From NCBI GenBank assembly GCA_035715725.1, contig DASTKT010000173.1:1-64000 (forward strand): a stretch of DNA of 64,000 nt. Reading direction: 5' to 3'. The first letter of the stretch is position 1. Each line of letters begins with the position of its first letter. A model generated the notes under the pieces. The model searched no databases. It saw only the letters and a list, made by a program, of their open reading frames with translations, and was not told the origin of the DNA. The position numbers and the translations under genes were made by a program. Source of the DNA: JADGGV01 sp035715725 (GTDB lineage: Bacteria; Gemmatimonadota; Gemmatimonadetes; Longimicrobiales; RSA9). This document shows positions 8,550-17,109 of this stretch, piece after piece.

Positions 8550-9038
8550 TCAGTGGTTCTCCTCCGACCAGGTGCCCTCCTGCAGCGGGTGGTCGGGCGG
8601 GTTGTAGGGCAGCGCCTCGCTCACCGCCTCCTGCACGTCCCGCGTGCCGCGCATCTCCGACTCGAGGTCCTCGATCAGGTGGCCGGCGGTGTCCTCCGTG
8701 ACGGTCTGGCGGTCCCCGAGCGGCGAGGATTCCTCCGCGGCCTCCGCCGCGGCGTCATCCGCCGCGGCGCTGTATTCCGCGCGGGCGACCTCGTCGATGA
8801 CGATCTCGTTCGAGTAGTCCCGGATCCCGAGGATGTCGCTGACGATGTGCTCGACCTCCTGCATCTCCTGCTCCGTGCCCGCGCGGCCACCGAGCGTGAC
8901 GAAGCCGTCCTCCACGCGCACCTCGATGGAGTCCGCGTCCAGGTCCGGGTACTCCCGGAGCTCCTGGACGATCAGGTCCTCGATCTCCTGATCGTCCATG
9001 TCCTCGATGTCGTAGATGTTCTCGAAGTCGTCGGCCAT
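8550..9038 (-). CDS. Acidic BON-domain protein
   Basis: 162 residues, strongly acidic at the N-terminus (ADDFENIYDIEDMDDQEIED). A BON domain follows at about residues 18-90, with SIEVRVEDGFVTLGGRAGT and IVSDILGIRDYSNEIVID, and the C-terminal half is Ala/Glu-rich. No signal peptide or membrane segment is seen, so it is probably cytoplasmic. ATG at 9038 has GGAGG 6 bases upstream. Its charge is opposite to that of the Arg-rich BON protein it converges on, which invites the idea that they interact, but nothing in the sequence proves it. Confidence 0.8.
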   Translation of the reverse strand: MADDFENIYDIEDMDDQEIEDLIVQELREYPDLDADSIEVRVEDGFVTLGGRAGTEQEMQEVEHIVSDILGIRDYSNEIVIDEVARAEYSAAADDAAAEAAEESSPLGDRQTVTEDTAGHLIEDLESEMRGTRDVQEAVSEALPYNPPDHPLQEGTWSEENH

Positions 9039-9101
9039 GTGCGCCTCCGTGGCTCGGGTCCCGTACCGTGGCGGCACGGGCTCGGGGAGGCGGCGCCGCG
9101 A

Positions 9102-9800
9102 CTAGAAGTGCACCGCCAACCCGGCCGTGAGCGACAGGTTCTGCGTCCAGTCCCCGTTCGCCGGTACTCTCGCATCGGTCACCGCGAACGCCTGCGGCGT
9201 CTTGATCTTCCACAGGAACGCCCGAGCGTCGCCGCGGAGCCCCACGTTTCGGGTGATGTACCACTCCAATCCGCCGCCCACGGATGCGGCGAAACTCGTG
9301 CCGAACCGGAAACGCAGGTCCGCCGGCACCTGCTGGTCGGCGTCGTTCGCGCCGTTGACGCCCACGGCCACGCCGCCGCCGGCGGCGACGAATGGCTGTA
9401 GGCCGTGCCACGTGCGCGGTCCGGTCAGGTCGAAGCGGAGCCCCGCCGTCGCCACCATCAGGCGCTGCTTCGCCGAGCCGATGGGCGTGAACGTGGAGTC
9501 GGCGCCGTGCACGGTGAAGGTGGTGTCCCGCACGGTCCGCGTCGTCGGGAAGTAGGCGAGCTGCGCCTCGATCTCGAGCGGGCCGTTCATGCGGATCGCG
9601 TAGCGGCCGCCGGCGAAGGCGCCGGAGGAGGGCCCCAGCTCGGTGAACGGCTGCTTCGTCGTGACGTGGCCGCCGAAGAGCTGTACCGACTGTCGCTCGT
9701 CGATGTACCGGTAGGGGGACGTGATGCGCTGCGCGCGGGCGGGCGCGGCGGCCAGGATCAGGGTCAGCAGCGCGAAGAGCGTTGTCGAGGTCGGGCGCAT
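9102..9800 (-). CDS. Outer-membrane beta-barrel protein (OmpW/OmpA-barrel-like size)
   Basis: 232 residues. The N-terminal signal peptide runs through LILAAAPARAQ, with likely cleavage after ARA. The mature part alternates hydrophobic and polar strands (FAGGRYAIRM, EIEAQLAYFP, GLQPFVAAGGGVAVG, SVGGGLEWYIT) and ends in SLTAGLAVHF, a beta-barrel terminal signature. Length fits a small 8-strand barrel. No specific substrate can be assigned. It is divergent from the SH3 gene at 9985. Confidence 0.75.
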   Translation of the reverse strand: MRPTSTTLFALLTLILAAAPARAQRITSPYRYIDERQSVQLFGGHVTTKQPFTELGPSSGAFAGGRYAIRMNGPLEIEAQLAYFPTTRTVRDTTFTVHGADSTFTPIGSAKQRLMVATAGLRFDLTGPRTWHGLQPFVAAGGGVAVGVNGANDADQQVPADLRFRFGTSFAASVGGGLEWYITRNVGLRGDARAFLWKIKTPQAFAVTDARVPANGDWTQNLSLTAGLAVHF

Positions 9801-9905
9801 TCTCAGGCTCGGATCGTTCGAGGGCCGTGCCCGGTGGGGCGTCCGGCCCTCGGGGCACGCGGATTCTAGACGGCGTCCGGGGGGCACGCAAGCAGAACCG
9901 CCGCG

Positions 9906-9934
9906 TTGACAGGCCTTTTCGCCCCGTCTATGTT
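9906..9934 (+). promoter_or_regulatory. Sigma70-type promoter
   Basis: A consensus -35 TTGACA (9906-9911), a 17-base spacer and a -10 TATGTT (9929-9934) stand out in GC-rich sequence. Transcription should begin near 9941, about 45 bases before the ATG at 9985. The same two hexamers with the same spacing recur on the minus strand at 26472-26500. Confidence 0.75.
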
Positions 9935-9984
9935 GCCCCTTCACCCGCGGTTTTACACCGAAGGTTCCGCAGCCGGACCCCCGC

Positions 9985-10584
9985 ATGCCTCGAGCGTTCC
10001 TCGCGCTGATCGCGATCCTTGCGCTGGCCCGGCCCGTCAGTGCCCAGTCGGCGCGCATCGGCGCCCCCGCCGAGGCACCCGGCCGGGCGCGCGCGGGGCA
10101 GGGCGGCGCCGCGGTGCTCGCCCGGCCCGGCGCCGACACGCTGGGCTGGATCGAGCCGTTCGGCCCGGTCGAGGTCGTCGGCACCGAGGGCGGCTGGACC
10201 CGCGTTCGCGTCGACGGTTGGGTCTGGACCGGCTCGCTGGCCACCGGCGCGGACTCCGCGGGCGTGCTGGCGGGCCTGTCCGCGGCCGCGCTGCTCGCGA
10301 ACCCCGACGCGTATCAGGGACGCGTCGTCGCCTGGTCGCTGCAGCTCATCGCGCTCCGCACCGCCGAGAAGATCCGTACCGACTTCACGGAGGGCGAGCC
10401 GTTCCTGCTGACCCGCGGGCCGGGCTCCGAGCCCGGCTTCGTCTACGTCGCCGTGCCACCGAAGCTGCTCGAGGCCGCGCGCCGGCTCCAGCCGTTGCAG
10501 CGGGTCCAGGTGCTCGCCCGCGTGCGCAACGGCCGCTCCCCGCTGATGGGCGCGCCGGTGCTGGACCTTCTCGAGCTGAAGTAG
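9985..10584 (+). CDS. Secreted SH3-like protein of unknown function
   Basis: 199 residues. A signal peptide (FLALIAILALARPVSAQ) points to the periplasm. Residues about 40-90 look like a bacterial SH3 domain (GGAAVLARPGADTLGWIEPF, WTRVRVDGWVWTGSL). The C-terminal half, from YQGRVVAWSLQLI to PVLDLLELK, resembles an OB-like beta fold, but I do not recognise a named family. It is driven by the promoter at 9906. SH3 domains of this kind often bind peptidoglycan or protein partners; that is family knowledge, not shown here. Confidence 0.75.
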   Translation: MPRAFLALIAILALARPVSAQSARIGAPAEAPGRARAGQGGAAVLARPGADTLGWIEPFGPVEVVGTEGGWTRVRVDGWVWTGSLATGADSAGVLAGLSAAALLANPDAYQGRVVAWSLQLIALRTAEKIRTDFTEGEPFLLTRGPGSEPGFVYVAVPPKLLEAARRLQPLQRVQVLARVRNGRSPLMGAPVLDLLELK

Positions 10585-10640
10585 GGTACGCTGGCGATCC
10601 CGGCGCCGGCCGGCGCCGACGCCCCCGACGAGGAGTCGCT

Positions 10641-12806
10641 ATGAGCTGGCTTCCCTGGCGGCGCGAAGCCGCGGTCGGCGCGCTCCTGCTGGCGGCGTGT
10701 GGGGAGCCCGGCCCGACCACGCCCCGGCCGCGGGACCTCGTGATCGGCGTCCAGGGCGGAGACGCGCAGCTCGGCGGGCCGTCGGCCCCGGTCGAGCGCC
10801 CGCTCCAGGTCGTGGTCCGCGACGTCACGAAGCACGCCCCCGTCGCCGGCGTCACCATCACCTGGCAGGTCGTCGAGGGCGCGGGTGCGCTGGTGACGCC
10901 CTCCTCGACCACGGATTCCACCGGCGTCGCCCAGGCGCGCCTCACGCTCGGCCCGGCGCTCGGGACCTACCGCGTCCAGGCCACGTTCCAGGGCAACATC
11001 ACGCCGCCGGCCGAATTCAGCGCGCGGGCCGTCACCGCCGCCACGATCTCGGCCGTCTCGCCCGCCACCGCGAGCGCCGGCGACACCATCACGCTGAGCG
11101 GCGAGAACTTCAGTCCGGGCGCGCAGGACGACGTCGTCCTCTTCGACGGAGTCCGCGGCGTCGTCGCCTCCGCCACCGACACCCGGCTGCGAGTCGTCGT
11201 CCCGCCCTGTATCCCGACGCGCCCCGACGTGAAGGTGGTGGTGCGCATCGGCCCGCTGGCCAGCGCGCCGGCCACGCTGTCGGTGACCGGGTCGGGCGTG
11301 CCCGCGCCGTCGCTCGAGCCGGGGCAGGTCGTGACCACGGCGGATCCTGCGGCGCTCGCCTGCGCGCGCCTCCCCGCCGGCTCCGCGGGCGCGACCTACC
11401 TCGTCGTCGTCCAGAACGCGACGAGCGTCGCCGATCGGCCGATGCCGTTCCAGCTCGTCGGCCTGGTCGCCGGCACCGGGACCACGAGTGCGCCCGTCGC
11501 GCCTCGCGCCGCCCGCCGCGGCGTGACCCGGGACGCCGCGGCCGACTGGGAGCTGCGGCTCCGCGAGCGCGAGCGCCGGCTCGCCCGCTCCGCGGCCGTC
11601 GCGCCCGTGCCGGGACCCTCCGCGAACAGCCTCCAGCCGCCGCAGCTCGGCGATACCCGCACGTTCAACGTCGTCAACGACAAGAACGGGTTCACGCCGG
11701 TGACCGCGGTCATTCGCGCCATCACCGCGCGCGCCATCCTCTACGAGGACCGGAACGCGCCCGCGAACGGGCTCACCGCCGCCGATTACGACCACTTCGG
11801 CCGGCTGTTCGACGATCCGATCTACGCCACGGACACCTCGGTCTTCGGCCAGCCCTCCGACATCGACGGCAACGGCAAGGTCATCATGCTCTTCACCCCG
11901 GAGGTCAACCGGTTGACGCCGGCGGGGTCGTCGAGCTTCATTGCCGGGTTCTTCTACGGCTGCGACCTGCTCGGCGTGCGCGACTGCTCCGGCACGAACC
12001 GCGGCGAGGTGTTCTACGCGCTCGTCCCGGACCCCACCGGCAAGTTCGGCCTCGCGCAGCCGAAGTCGCGCGTGCTCGAGACCGTGCCGCCGATCCTGGC
12101 GCACGAGTTCATGCACATGATCCACTTCAACCAGCGGGTGCTCGTCCGCAGCGCGCCGGACGAGTCGCTCTGGCTCGCCGAGGCGCTCGCCCACGCGGCG
12201 GAGGACACCGTGGGCGGCGTCTTCCTGGCCCGCGCCGACACGAGCACGGCGCTCACGTTCAAGGCCGCGAACTGGAACCGGGCGTTCCGCTACCTCCAGG
12301 GCCCGCCCGGTGCGAGCCTGCTCGCGTTCGAGTCCCCGGGCACGCTCGAGGAGCGCGGCGCCGGATGGCTCTTCGTGGACTATCTGCTGGGGCGCTTCGG
12401 CGGGAGCCTGCTCGGGCGCCTGACGCAGACATCGCTCGCGAGCACGGCGAACATCGGGCAGCAGACGGGGGTGGCGTGGAACCTCCTGGTCAACGACTGG
12501 GCGGTCGCGCTCTACGCCGACGACCTCGGCACGCCCGTCGTCGACGCCCGCTACACCTTCCCGAACTTCGACCTCCGCCGGACCCTCGGGCAGCCCGCCT
12601 TCGGCGGGACCTTCCCGCTCAAGCCCGTCCGGCCCAGGTTCGGGGACTTCCTCCTCTCCGACACGGTCCTGTCCGGGACCGCGGCGTACGTCCTGCTCGA
12701 GCTCCCGCCCGGCGCCGCGCCGCTCGCGCTCGGCTTCGCCGGACCGAATGGCGGCGCGTTCGCCGCCGGGACCGCGCCGCAGCTCGCGATCCTCCGCTTG
12801 CAGTAG
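10641..12806 (+). CDS. Lipoprotein metallopeptidase (M30/hyicolysin-like) with Ig-like and IPT domains
   Basis: 721 residues. The lipoprotein signal LLLAACGEPG predicts membrane anchoring after cleavage before Cys. A Big-1-like Ig domain follows (about residues 35-125; VAGVTITWQVVEG, STTDSTGVAQARL), then an IPT/TIG domain (about 133-215; ISAVSPATASAGDTITLSG). The C-terminal half has the zinc motif LAHEFMHMIHF (HExxH) followed by ESLWLAEALAHAAED, which could supply the third ligand, as in M30 peptidases. ATG at 10641 has GAGGAG 5 bases before it. Probably a surface or periplasmic protease; substrate unknown. Confidence 0.8.
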   Translation: MSWLPWRREAAVGALLLAACGEPGPTTPRPRDLVIGVQGGDAQLGGPSAPVERPLQVVVRDVTKHAPVAGVTITWQVVEGAGALVTPSSTTDSTGVAQARLTLGPALGTYRVQATFQGNITPPAEFSARAVTAATISAVSPATASAGDTITLSGENFSPGAQDDVVLFDGVRGVVASATDTRLRVVVPPCIPTRPDVKVVVRIGPLASAPATLSVTGSGVPAPSLEPGQVVTTADPAALACARLPAGSAGATYLVVVQNATSVADRPMPFQLVGLVAGTGTTSAPVAPRAARRGVTRDAAADWELRLRERERRLARSAAVAPVPGPSANSLQPPQLGDTRTFNVVNDKNGFTPVTAVIRAITARAILYEDRNAPANGLTAADYDHFGRLFDDPIYATDTSVFGQPSDIDGNGKVIMLFTPEVNRLTPAGSSSFIAGFFYGCDLLGVRDCSGTNRGEVFYALVPDPTGKFGLAQPKSRVLETVPPILAHEFMHMIHFNQRVLVRSAPDESLWLAEALAHAAEDTVGGVFLARADTSTALTFKAANWNRAFRYLQGPPGASLLAFESPGTLEERGAGWLFVDYLLGRFGGSLLGRLTQTSLASTANIGQQTGVAWNLLVNDWAVALYADDLGTPVVDARYTFPNFDLRRTLGQPAFGGTFPLKPVRPRFGDFLLSDTVLSGTAAYVLLELPPGAAPLALGFAGPNGGAFAAGTAPQLAILRLQ

Positions 12807-12934
12807 CCGGCGCCGCCCAGCATCCCGGAGCGCGGCGCCGTCACGGCCGCGGGGCGCGGCGCCGGACGCGCGCGGGGCCCACGGTCGATCGGCGGGCGCA
12901 CCGCGCGGCTCGCCGCCCGCCCCGCGATGCGCGC

Positions 12935-12962
12935 GGGCCCGGTGGCGTCGACCACCGGGCCC
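12935..12962. terminator. Hairpin between convergent genes
   Basis: A perfect 11-bp stem, GGGCCCGGTGG (12935-12945) with 12952-12962, and loop CGTCGA lie in the 183-bp gap between the convergent metallopeptidase and phosphoribosyltransferase genes. No T run. The rest of the gap has no visible gene. Confidence 0.5.
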
Positions 12963-12989
12963 CGCGTTTCCCCCGCCCGGAGCGGCGCG

Positions 12990-14114
12990 TCAGCTCAGCC
13001 GCTCCAGCCGCGGATTCGGAGTGTAGCTCCGCCCCGCCTTTGCCACCGACTTCCCTTCCAGCAACACCACGTCGGCCGTGAAGTCGTACCGGTCCTTGAA
13101 CAGCGAGGAGCCGACGCCGTAGGCGTCCACGGGCACGCCTTCCTCCTCGAACCGGCGGATCTTCCCGGCGTCGAACCCGCCCGAGACGACGATGCGCACG
13201 CTCGGGAAGCCGGCGTCGTCGAGCGCCTGGCGCACCTTCCGGACGAGCTGCGGGTTCACGCCCCGCGGATCGAACCGCCCCATCTCCGGCACGATCGAGC
13301 GGTCCACCATCGTCTCCGACGTATCCAGGCGCACGCCCCAGAGCCGGTCGCCCGCCGCCTCCGCCACCGCGAGCGACGTCGCCACCGAGTCGTTCTCGAA
13401 GTCCACGAGCGGAATGACGTTCACGTCCGGCGGCATGTGCCGGACGAACGCCCGCGTCGCTTCCACCGTGTTCCCGCCGTACGCGGCGATCAGCGCGTGC
13501 GGCACGGTGCCGATCCCGCGCGAGCCCCACCACGACGCCTGGGCGTCGGTCGACACGCCGATGGCGCCGCCCACGTGCGCCGCGTAGCCGTCCCCCGTCT
13601 GCACGAGCCAGTGGTCGTGGCGCGCCGGAAAGAACATGACCGGCTTCGGCCACGCCGCCTCGACGACCTTGCGCGTGTTCGTGGCCACCTTCGTCCGCCG
13701 TGCCAGCACCCCCAGGTAGAGCGTCTCCAGGTGGGCGAACGCGGCGTACGGCCCGGTGATCAGGAGAACCGACTCCCACGGCCGGATCTGGTCGCCGTCG
13801 TACAACGCCCGCACCTCCAGGTCTCCCCAGGAGTACCCCTCCGTCAGGCACAGCTTCAGCATGGCCAGCGTCTCGTCCATCCCGCCCAGCCAGGCGTCCT
13901 TCTTCTGGAAGACCTGCATCGTGACCACCGGGTCGTGCCCGTCGGCCAGCAGCACGTCCCGCGCGTAGACGAAGTATTTGTCCGAGTAATAGCCGCCGCG
14001 GATCTTCTCGACCGGGAACTGGAAGATGTCGGCGTCGAGGCGCGTCGTTTGGCGCAGCGGCGGCGGAGGCGTGGCCGCGCCCTCGGCTTTCGGTGCGGTG
14101 GAATCGGCTGTCAT
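12990..14114 (-). CDS. pncB: Nicotinate phosphoribosyltransferase
   Basis: Converts nicotinate and PRPP to nicotinate mononucleotide in NAD salvage. The 374-residue protein shows the family pattern: IRGGYYSDKYFVYARD, VTMQVFQKKDAWLGG, YLGVLARRTKVATNTRKVV, PARHDHWLVQTGDGYAA, LVDFENDSV and IVVSGGFDAGKIRRFEEEGVP. It is the short form typical of archaea and some bacteria. ATG at 14114 is the first start before conserved sequence, after a Pro-rich lead of about 25 residues. Downstream of the MFS gene on the same strand with a 76-base gap. nadE at 56149 would act later in the same pathway. Confidence 0.92.
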   Translation of the reverse strand: MTADSTAPKAEGAATPPPPLRQTTRLDADIFQFPVEKIRGGYYSDKYFVYARDVLLADGHDPVVTMQVFQKKDAWLGGMDETLAMLKLCLTEGYSWGDLEVRALYDGDQIRPWESVLLITGPYAAFAHLETLYLGVLARRTKVATNTRKVVEAAWPKPVMFFPARHDHWLVQTGDGYAAHVGGAIGVSTDAQASWWGSRGIGTVPHALIAAYGGNTVEATRAFVRHMPPDVNVIPLVDFENDSVATSLAVAEAAGDRLWGVRLDTSETMVDRSIVPEMGRFDPRGVNPQLVRKVRQALDDAGFPSVRIVVSGGFDAGKIRRFEEEGVPVDAYGVGSSLFKDRYDFTADVVLLEGKSVAKAGRSYTPNPRLERLS

Positions 14115-14190
14115 CGGTGGTTCGGCTGGGAGGCGGGGCCGGCCCCGGCGCCGCGGCGGAAGTCTACCGGGACCGGGCGTGCGGGCGCAA

Positions 14191-15444
14191 TCACGCCTCC
14201 GCCGGCTGCGCGTCGCGCCGGCGCTTCGAGGGTTGCGCCTGGTGCAGTGCGATCGCGCCCAGCGTCGTCAGCGCCCCCGCCATCGGCCACATGAACGGGT
14301 ATCCCTTCAACTCCGGCAGCCACTGCGCGCCCAGGTCGATGGCCGCGCCGACCAGCATCGGCGAGACGATCCGGCCCAGCCCGACACTGAGGATGTAGAG
14401 CCCGGTGTAGCGGCCGATCGCCGTCTCGCCGATCAGGCTGGTGAACAGCGGATAGGGCAGGGCCACCAACGCCGCCGCGCCCACCCCGGCCACGAGCAGC
14501 AGCGCGACCGCGCCCGGCAGCGTCCGCACGAAGAACCCGGCCAGCATGGCCAGTCCCGTGATTCCGCCCCCGAGCTGGAGCAGCTTCCGCCGGTCGTAGC
14601 GGTCCCCGAGCAGCCCCACGACGTACGAGCCCACGGCCAGTCCGACCACCAGCAGCACCAGCACCAGTGACGCCTGCGCCACCGTCAGCCCGATGACCAC
14701 CGTCGCGAACAGGAAGAAGTACGGGCGGATCCCGTCGACCGCCCCGGTCCACAGCGCGTTCGCGAACAGGAACCAGGGGATCTCCGTCCGCTCGCGCATG
14801 TCCTGGATCACCGCGCCGAACGCGCTCCGCTCGCCCTGTTGCATGGCGTGCACCCCGACGTCCTTCGGCGCGAACAGGATCGTGAGCCAGGTCGTGAACA
14901 GGATCAGCACCGCGGCCAGCAGGAACGGCAGCGGGTGCCAGATCCCGAACAGCAGCCCGCTCGCCACCAGCCCGTATCCGAGCCCGAGCGAGTGCAGCAC
15001 GCCGCGCACGCCCTGCACGCGCCCGCGGCGCTCGTCCGGGACGGCATCCACGAGCAGCGCCCAGAGTGGCGCCAGGTACGCGTGCAGCGCGGAGAAGAAG
15101 ACGAACCCGGCGGCGGCCAGCGGCCAGTAGCCGCGCAGGAATGGCGCGACCGCGATGGCCAGCGCCATGACCGGCGCCGCCAGCATGAGGAAGAAGGTCC
15201 GCCGCCCGAAGCGGCGCGCGAGGCCCGGTGGCAGGTGGTCGCTCAGGTAGCCGACCCAGTAGGGCACCAGCAGCGCGAAGATCCCTTCGCCTCCCACCGC
15301 GAAGCCGATCCACACCGCCGACGGCGCGTAGCTCGCGAGCAGGATCGGCAGCACGGCCACCATCACCGTCTGCCCCGCCGTCGACCCGAGCGTCCCGGCC
15401 GTGATGCCGTAGTGCTGGAGGATGGTGCGCCGATCGAGCTTCAC
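14191..15444 (-). CDS. Major facilitator superfamily transporter
   Basis: 417 residues with about 12 hydrophobic helices in the inner membrane. The loop YWVGYLSDHLPPGLARRFGRR between helices 2 and 3 matches the MFS/GPH signature, and GLLGDRYDRRKLL is the equivalent after helix 8. VDAVPDERRGRVQGVRG is a typical central motif. It resembles the sugar-cation symporter-like branch, but substrate cannot be told from sequence. The start is GTG at 15444. Followed by pncB on the same strand. Confidence 0.85.
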   Translation of the reverse strand: MKLDRRTILQHYGITAGTLGSTAGQTVMVAVLPILLASYAPSAVWIGFAVGGEGIFALLVPYWVGYLSDHLPPGLARRFGRRTFFLMLAAPVMALAIAVAPFLRGYWPLAAAGFVFFSALHAYLAPLWALLVDAVPDERRGRVQGVRGVLHSLGLGYGLVASGLLFGIWHPLPFLLAAVLILFTTWLTILFAPKDVGVHAMQQGERSAFGAVIQDMRERTEIPWFLFANALWTGAVDGIRPYFFLFATVVIGLTVAQASLVLVLLVVGLAVGSYVVGLLGDRYDRRKLLQLGGGITGLAMLAGFFVRTLPGAVALLLVAGVGAAALVALPYPLFTSLIGETAIGRYTGLYILSVGLGRIVSPMLVGAAIDLGAQWLPELKGYPFMWPMAGALTTLGAIALHQAQPSKRRRDAQPAEA

Positions 15445-15545
15445 GTCTCCGTCCCTGGCCGCGGTCCCCTGCCACCTCCGAGAGCGTGATCATCCCACCC
15501 GGTCGTGCGCAACGTCCGGGCCTACGGCTTGCACTCGTAGCGGAC

Positions 15546-16103
15546 ATGCGGGCGTATCTCGCCTTCGCCGGCCTCGCCGCGGTGCTCACCGCCGCGCCGC
15601 TCCACGCGCAGACCGTGGAGCGCTGGCGGCTGCGCGCCTATTCCCTCGAGACCGGCGGCGAGGCCCATCTCGGGGAGATGCGTGGCTCCCGCGGAGCCGC
15701 GGACTCCGGCCGGGACCGCTCGGCCGAACGTGACGCCGGCCAGGCCGAGGCCTTCACCTTCACGGCCGCGATCTTCCTCCCCGGCACCGCCCGCCTTACG
15801 GCCGACGCGGCGGCCCGGTTGCGCGACCTCGGTCGGACGCTGAGGGACACGGGCGTCCCATCCGTCGACATCCGCGTCGTCGAGGAGCCCGGCGTCGACC
15901 GCCGTGGCGTCCCGCTCGCCACGAGTCGCGCGGCCGCCGTAGCCGCGGGCATCGTGCGGGGCGGCTACCCGCGGACCCGGCTGGTCCTCTCGGTCGTGCG
16001 CGCGCCCGCCGGCGTGCCGCCCGGCACCGTGAGCCTGCGCCCAGCGCCCGGCGACGGCGCGCCGCTCAGTGCGCCGACCGAGCCACTGTCACGCCTCCGA
16101 TGA
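15546..16103 (+). CDS. Secreted protein with OmpA-like C-terminal domain (degenerate)
   Basis: 185 residues from ATG at 15546, chosen because a signal peptide follows at once (AYLAFAGLAAVLTAAPLHAQ); an in-frame ATG at 15486 would bury it. Residues about 70-150 resemble an OmpA-like fold (IFLPGTARLTADAAARLRDL, then VDRRGVPLATSRAAAVAAGI), but the usual Asp and Arg peptidoglycan contacts are not clear. The last 38 bases overlap the 3' end of the opposing DMT transporter gene. Confidence 0.65.
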   Translation: MRAYLAFAGLAAVLTAAPLHAQTVERWRLRAYSLETGGEAHLGEMRGSRGAADSGRDRSAERDAGQAEAFTFTAAIFLPGTARLTADAAARLRDLGRTLRDTGVPSVDIRVVEEPGVDRRGVPLATSRAAAVAAGIVRGGYPRTRLVLSVVRAPAGVPPGTVSLRPAPGDGAPLSAPTEPLSRLR

Positions 16104-16995
16104 TGACGGCCGCGCCCGCGATCTGCACCGCGGTCGGCACCTCCCCCAGCCCGATCCACGCCACCAGGAGCGCCACTACAGGGACCAGGTTCGAGTAGAC
16201 CGAGGTCCGCGTGTTCCCGATCTGGCTGACCCCGTGGTACCACAGCGTGTAGGCCAGCCCGATCCCGAGCACGCCGGCGTACGCCACCGCGACCCACGCC
16301 ATCGGCGGGAGCGCCCGCAGGGGCAGTGCGACGAGCTGCGGCAGGCCGGCCAGCACCAGCATTGGCGTGCCCCACCAGAGCGTCCATGCCGTGAACGCCA
16401 CCGGCCCGTATCGCTCGATCAGCCGGCGCGAGCCGACCGTGTAGATCGCCCACGTCGCCGATGCGCCCAGCATGATCATGTTCCCCAGCAGCGTGCCGCC
16501 ACCGTCGACCGCGCCGCCACCGACCACCACCAGCACCATCCCCGCCAAGGTCCCGACGACGCCGGCCCACGTCCGCGCCCCGACGCGCTCGTGCCCGAGC
16601 GCCGCCGACAGCAGCGCCGTCAGGATCGGCGTCCCCGCGAGGAGCAGGCTCGCGATCCCGGCGTGCGCGTGCTCCATCCCGGTGATGAAGAAGAGCTGGT
16701 AGATGCCGTTCCCGACCAGCCCGAGCCCGAGCGCCCGCCACAGGTCGGCGCCGCGGAGTCGCGGGATCGGGCCCTGGCGGCGGAGCAGGAGGTACACCAC
16801 CGCGGACGCCAGGGGGAAGCGCAACGCGTTGAACGCCAGCGGCGGGATCGTGTCGAGGCCGGCCTTGATGATCGAGAAGTTCGCGCCCCAGATCCCCACC
16901 ATGAGCAGCAGCCCGAGGTTGGCCCGCAGTGCCGGGGAGGAGCGGAGGGAGAGGCGCTCGGCGCGGGGCGGGGCCGGGGAGGGCGTGGACGACAT
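16066..16995 (-). CDS. DMT-family (EamA) transporter
   Basis: 309 residues with ten hydrophobic helices in two EamA repeats: the first begins LGLLLMVGIWGANFSIIKAG, the second around LGNMIMLGASATWAIYTVGS. The Pro-rich N-terminus is cytosolic. EamA proteins export metabolites such as amino acids; no substrate can be assigned. ATG at 16995. The 3' end overlaps the opposing gene at 16103 by 38 bases. Divergent from the Lrp-like gene at 17110. Confidence 0.85.
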   Translation of the reverse strand: MSSTPSPAPPRAERLSLRSSPALRANLGLLLMVGIWGANFSIIKAGLDTIPPLAFNALRFPLASAVVYLLLRRQGPIPRLRGADLWRALGLGLVGNGIYQLFFITGMEHAHAGIASLLLAGTPILTALLSAALGHERVGARTWAGVVGTLAGMVLVVVGGGAVDGGGTLLGNMIMLGASATWAIYTVGSRRLIERYGPVAFTAWTLWWGTPMLVLAGLPQLVALPLRALPPMAWVAVAYAGVLGIGLAYTLWYHGVSQIGNTRTSVYSNLVPVVALLVAWIGLGEVPTAVQIAGAAVIIGGVTVARSAH

Positions 16996-17094
16996 GACGC
17001 GGCAAGATCCCGTACGCCGGCCGCCCTCGCAAGGGCCGGCCGCGCCTTGCCGGCCGCGGATCGGTCCGGCTACCTTCGCCGCGTCCGCCGATCG

Positions 17095-17104
17095 AAGGAG
17101 GTGA
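17095..17104 (+). promoter_or_regulatory. Full-consensus Shine-Dalgarno AAGGAGGTGA
   Basis: AAGGAGGTGA matches the anti-Shine-Dalgarno of 16S rRNA along its whole length. It contains a GTG (17101), but the true start is the GTG at 17110 (or 17113), correctly spaced after it. Confidence 0.75.
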
Positions 17105-17109
17105 GCGCC

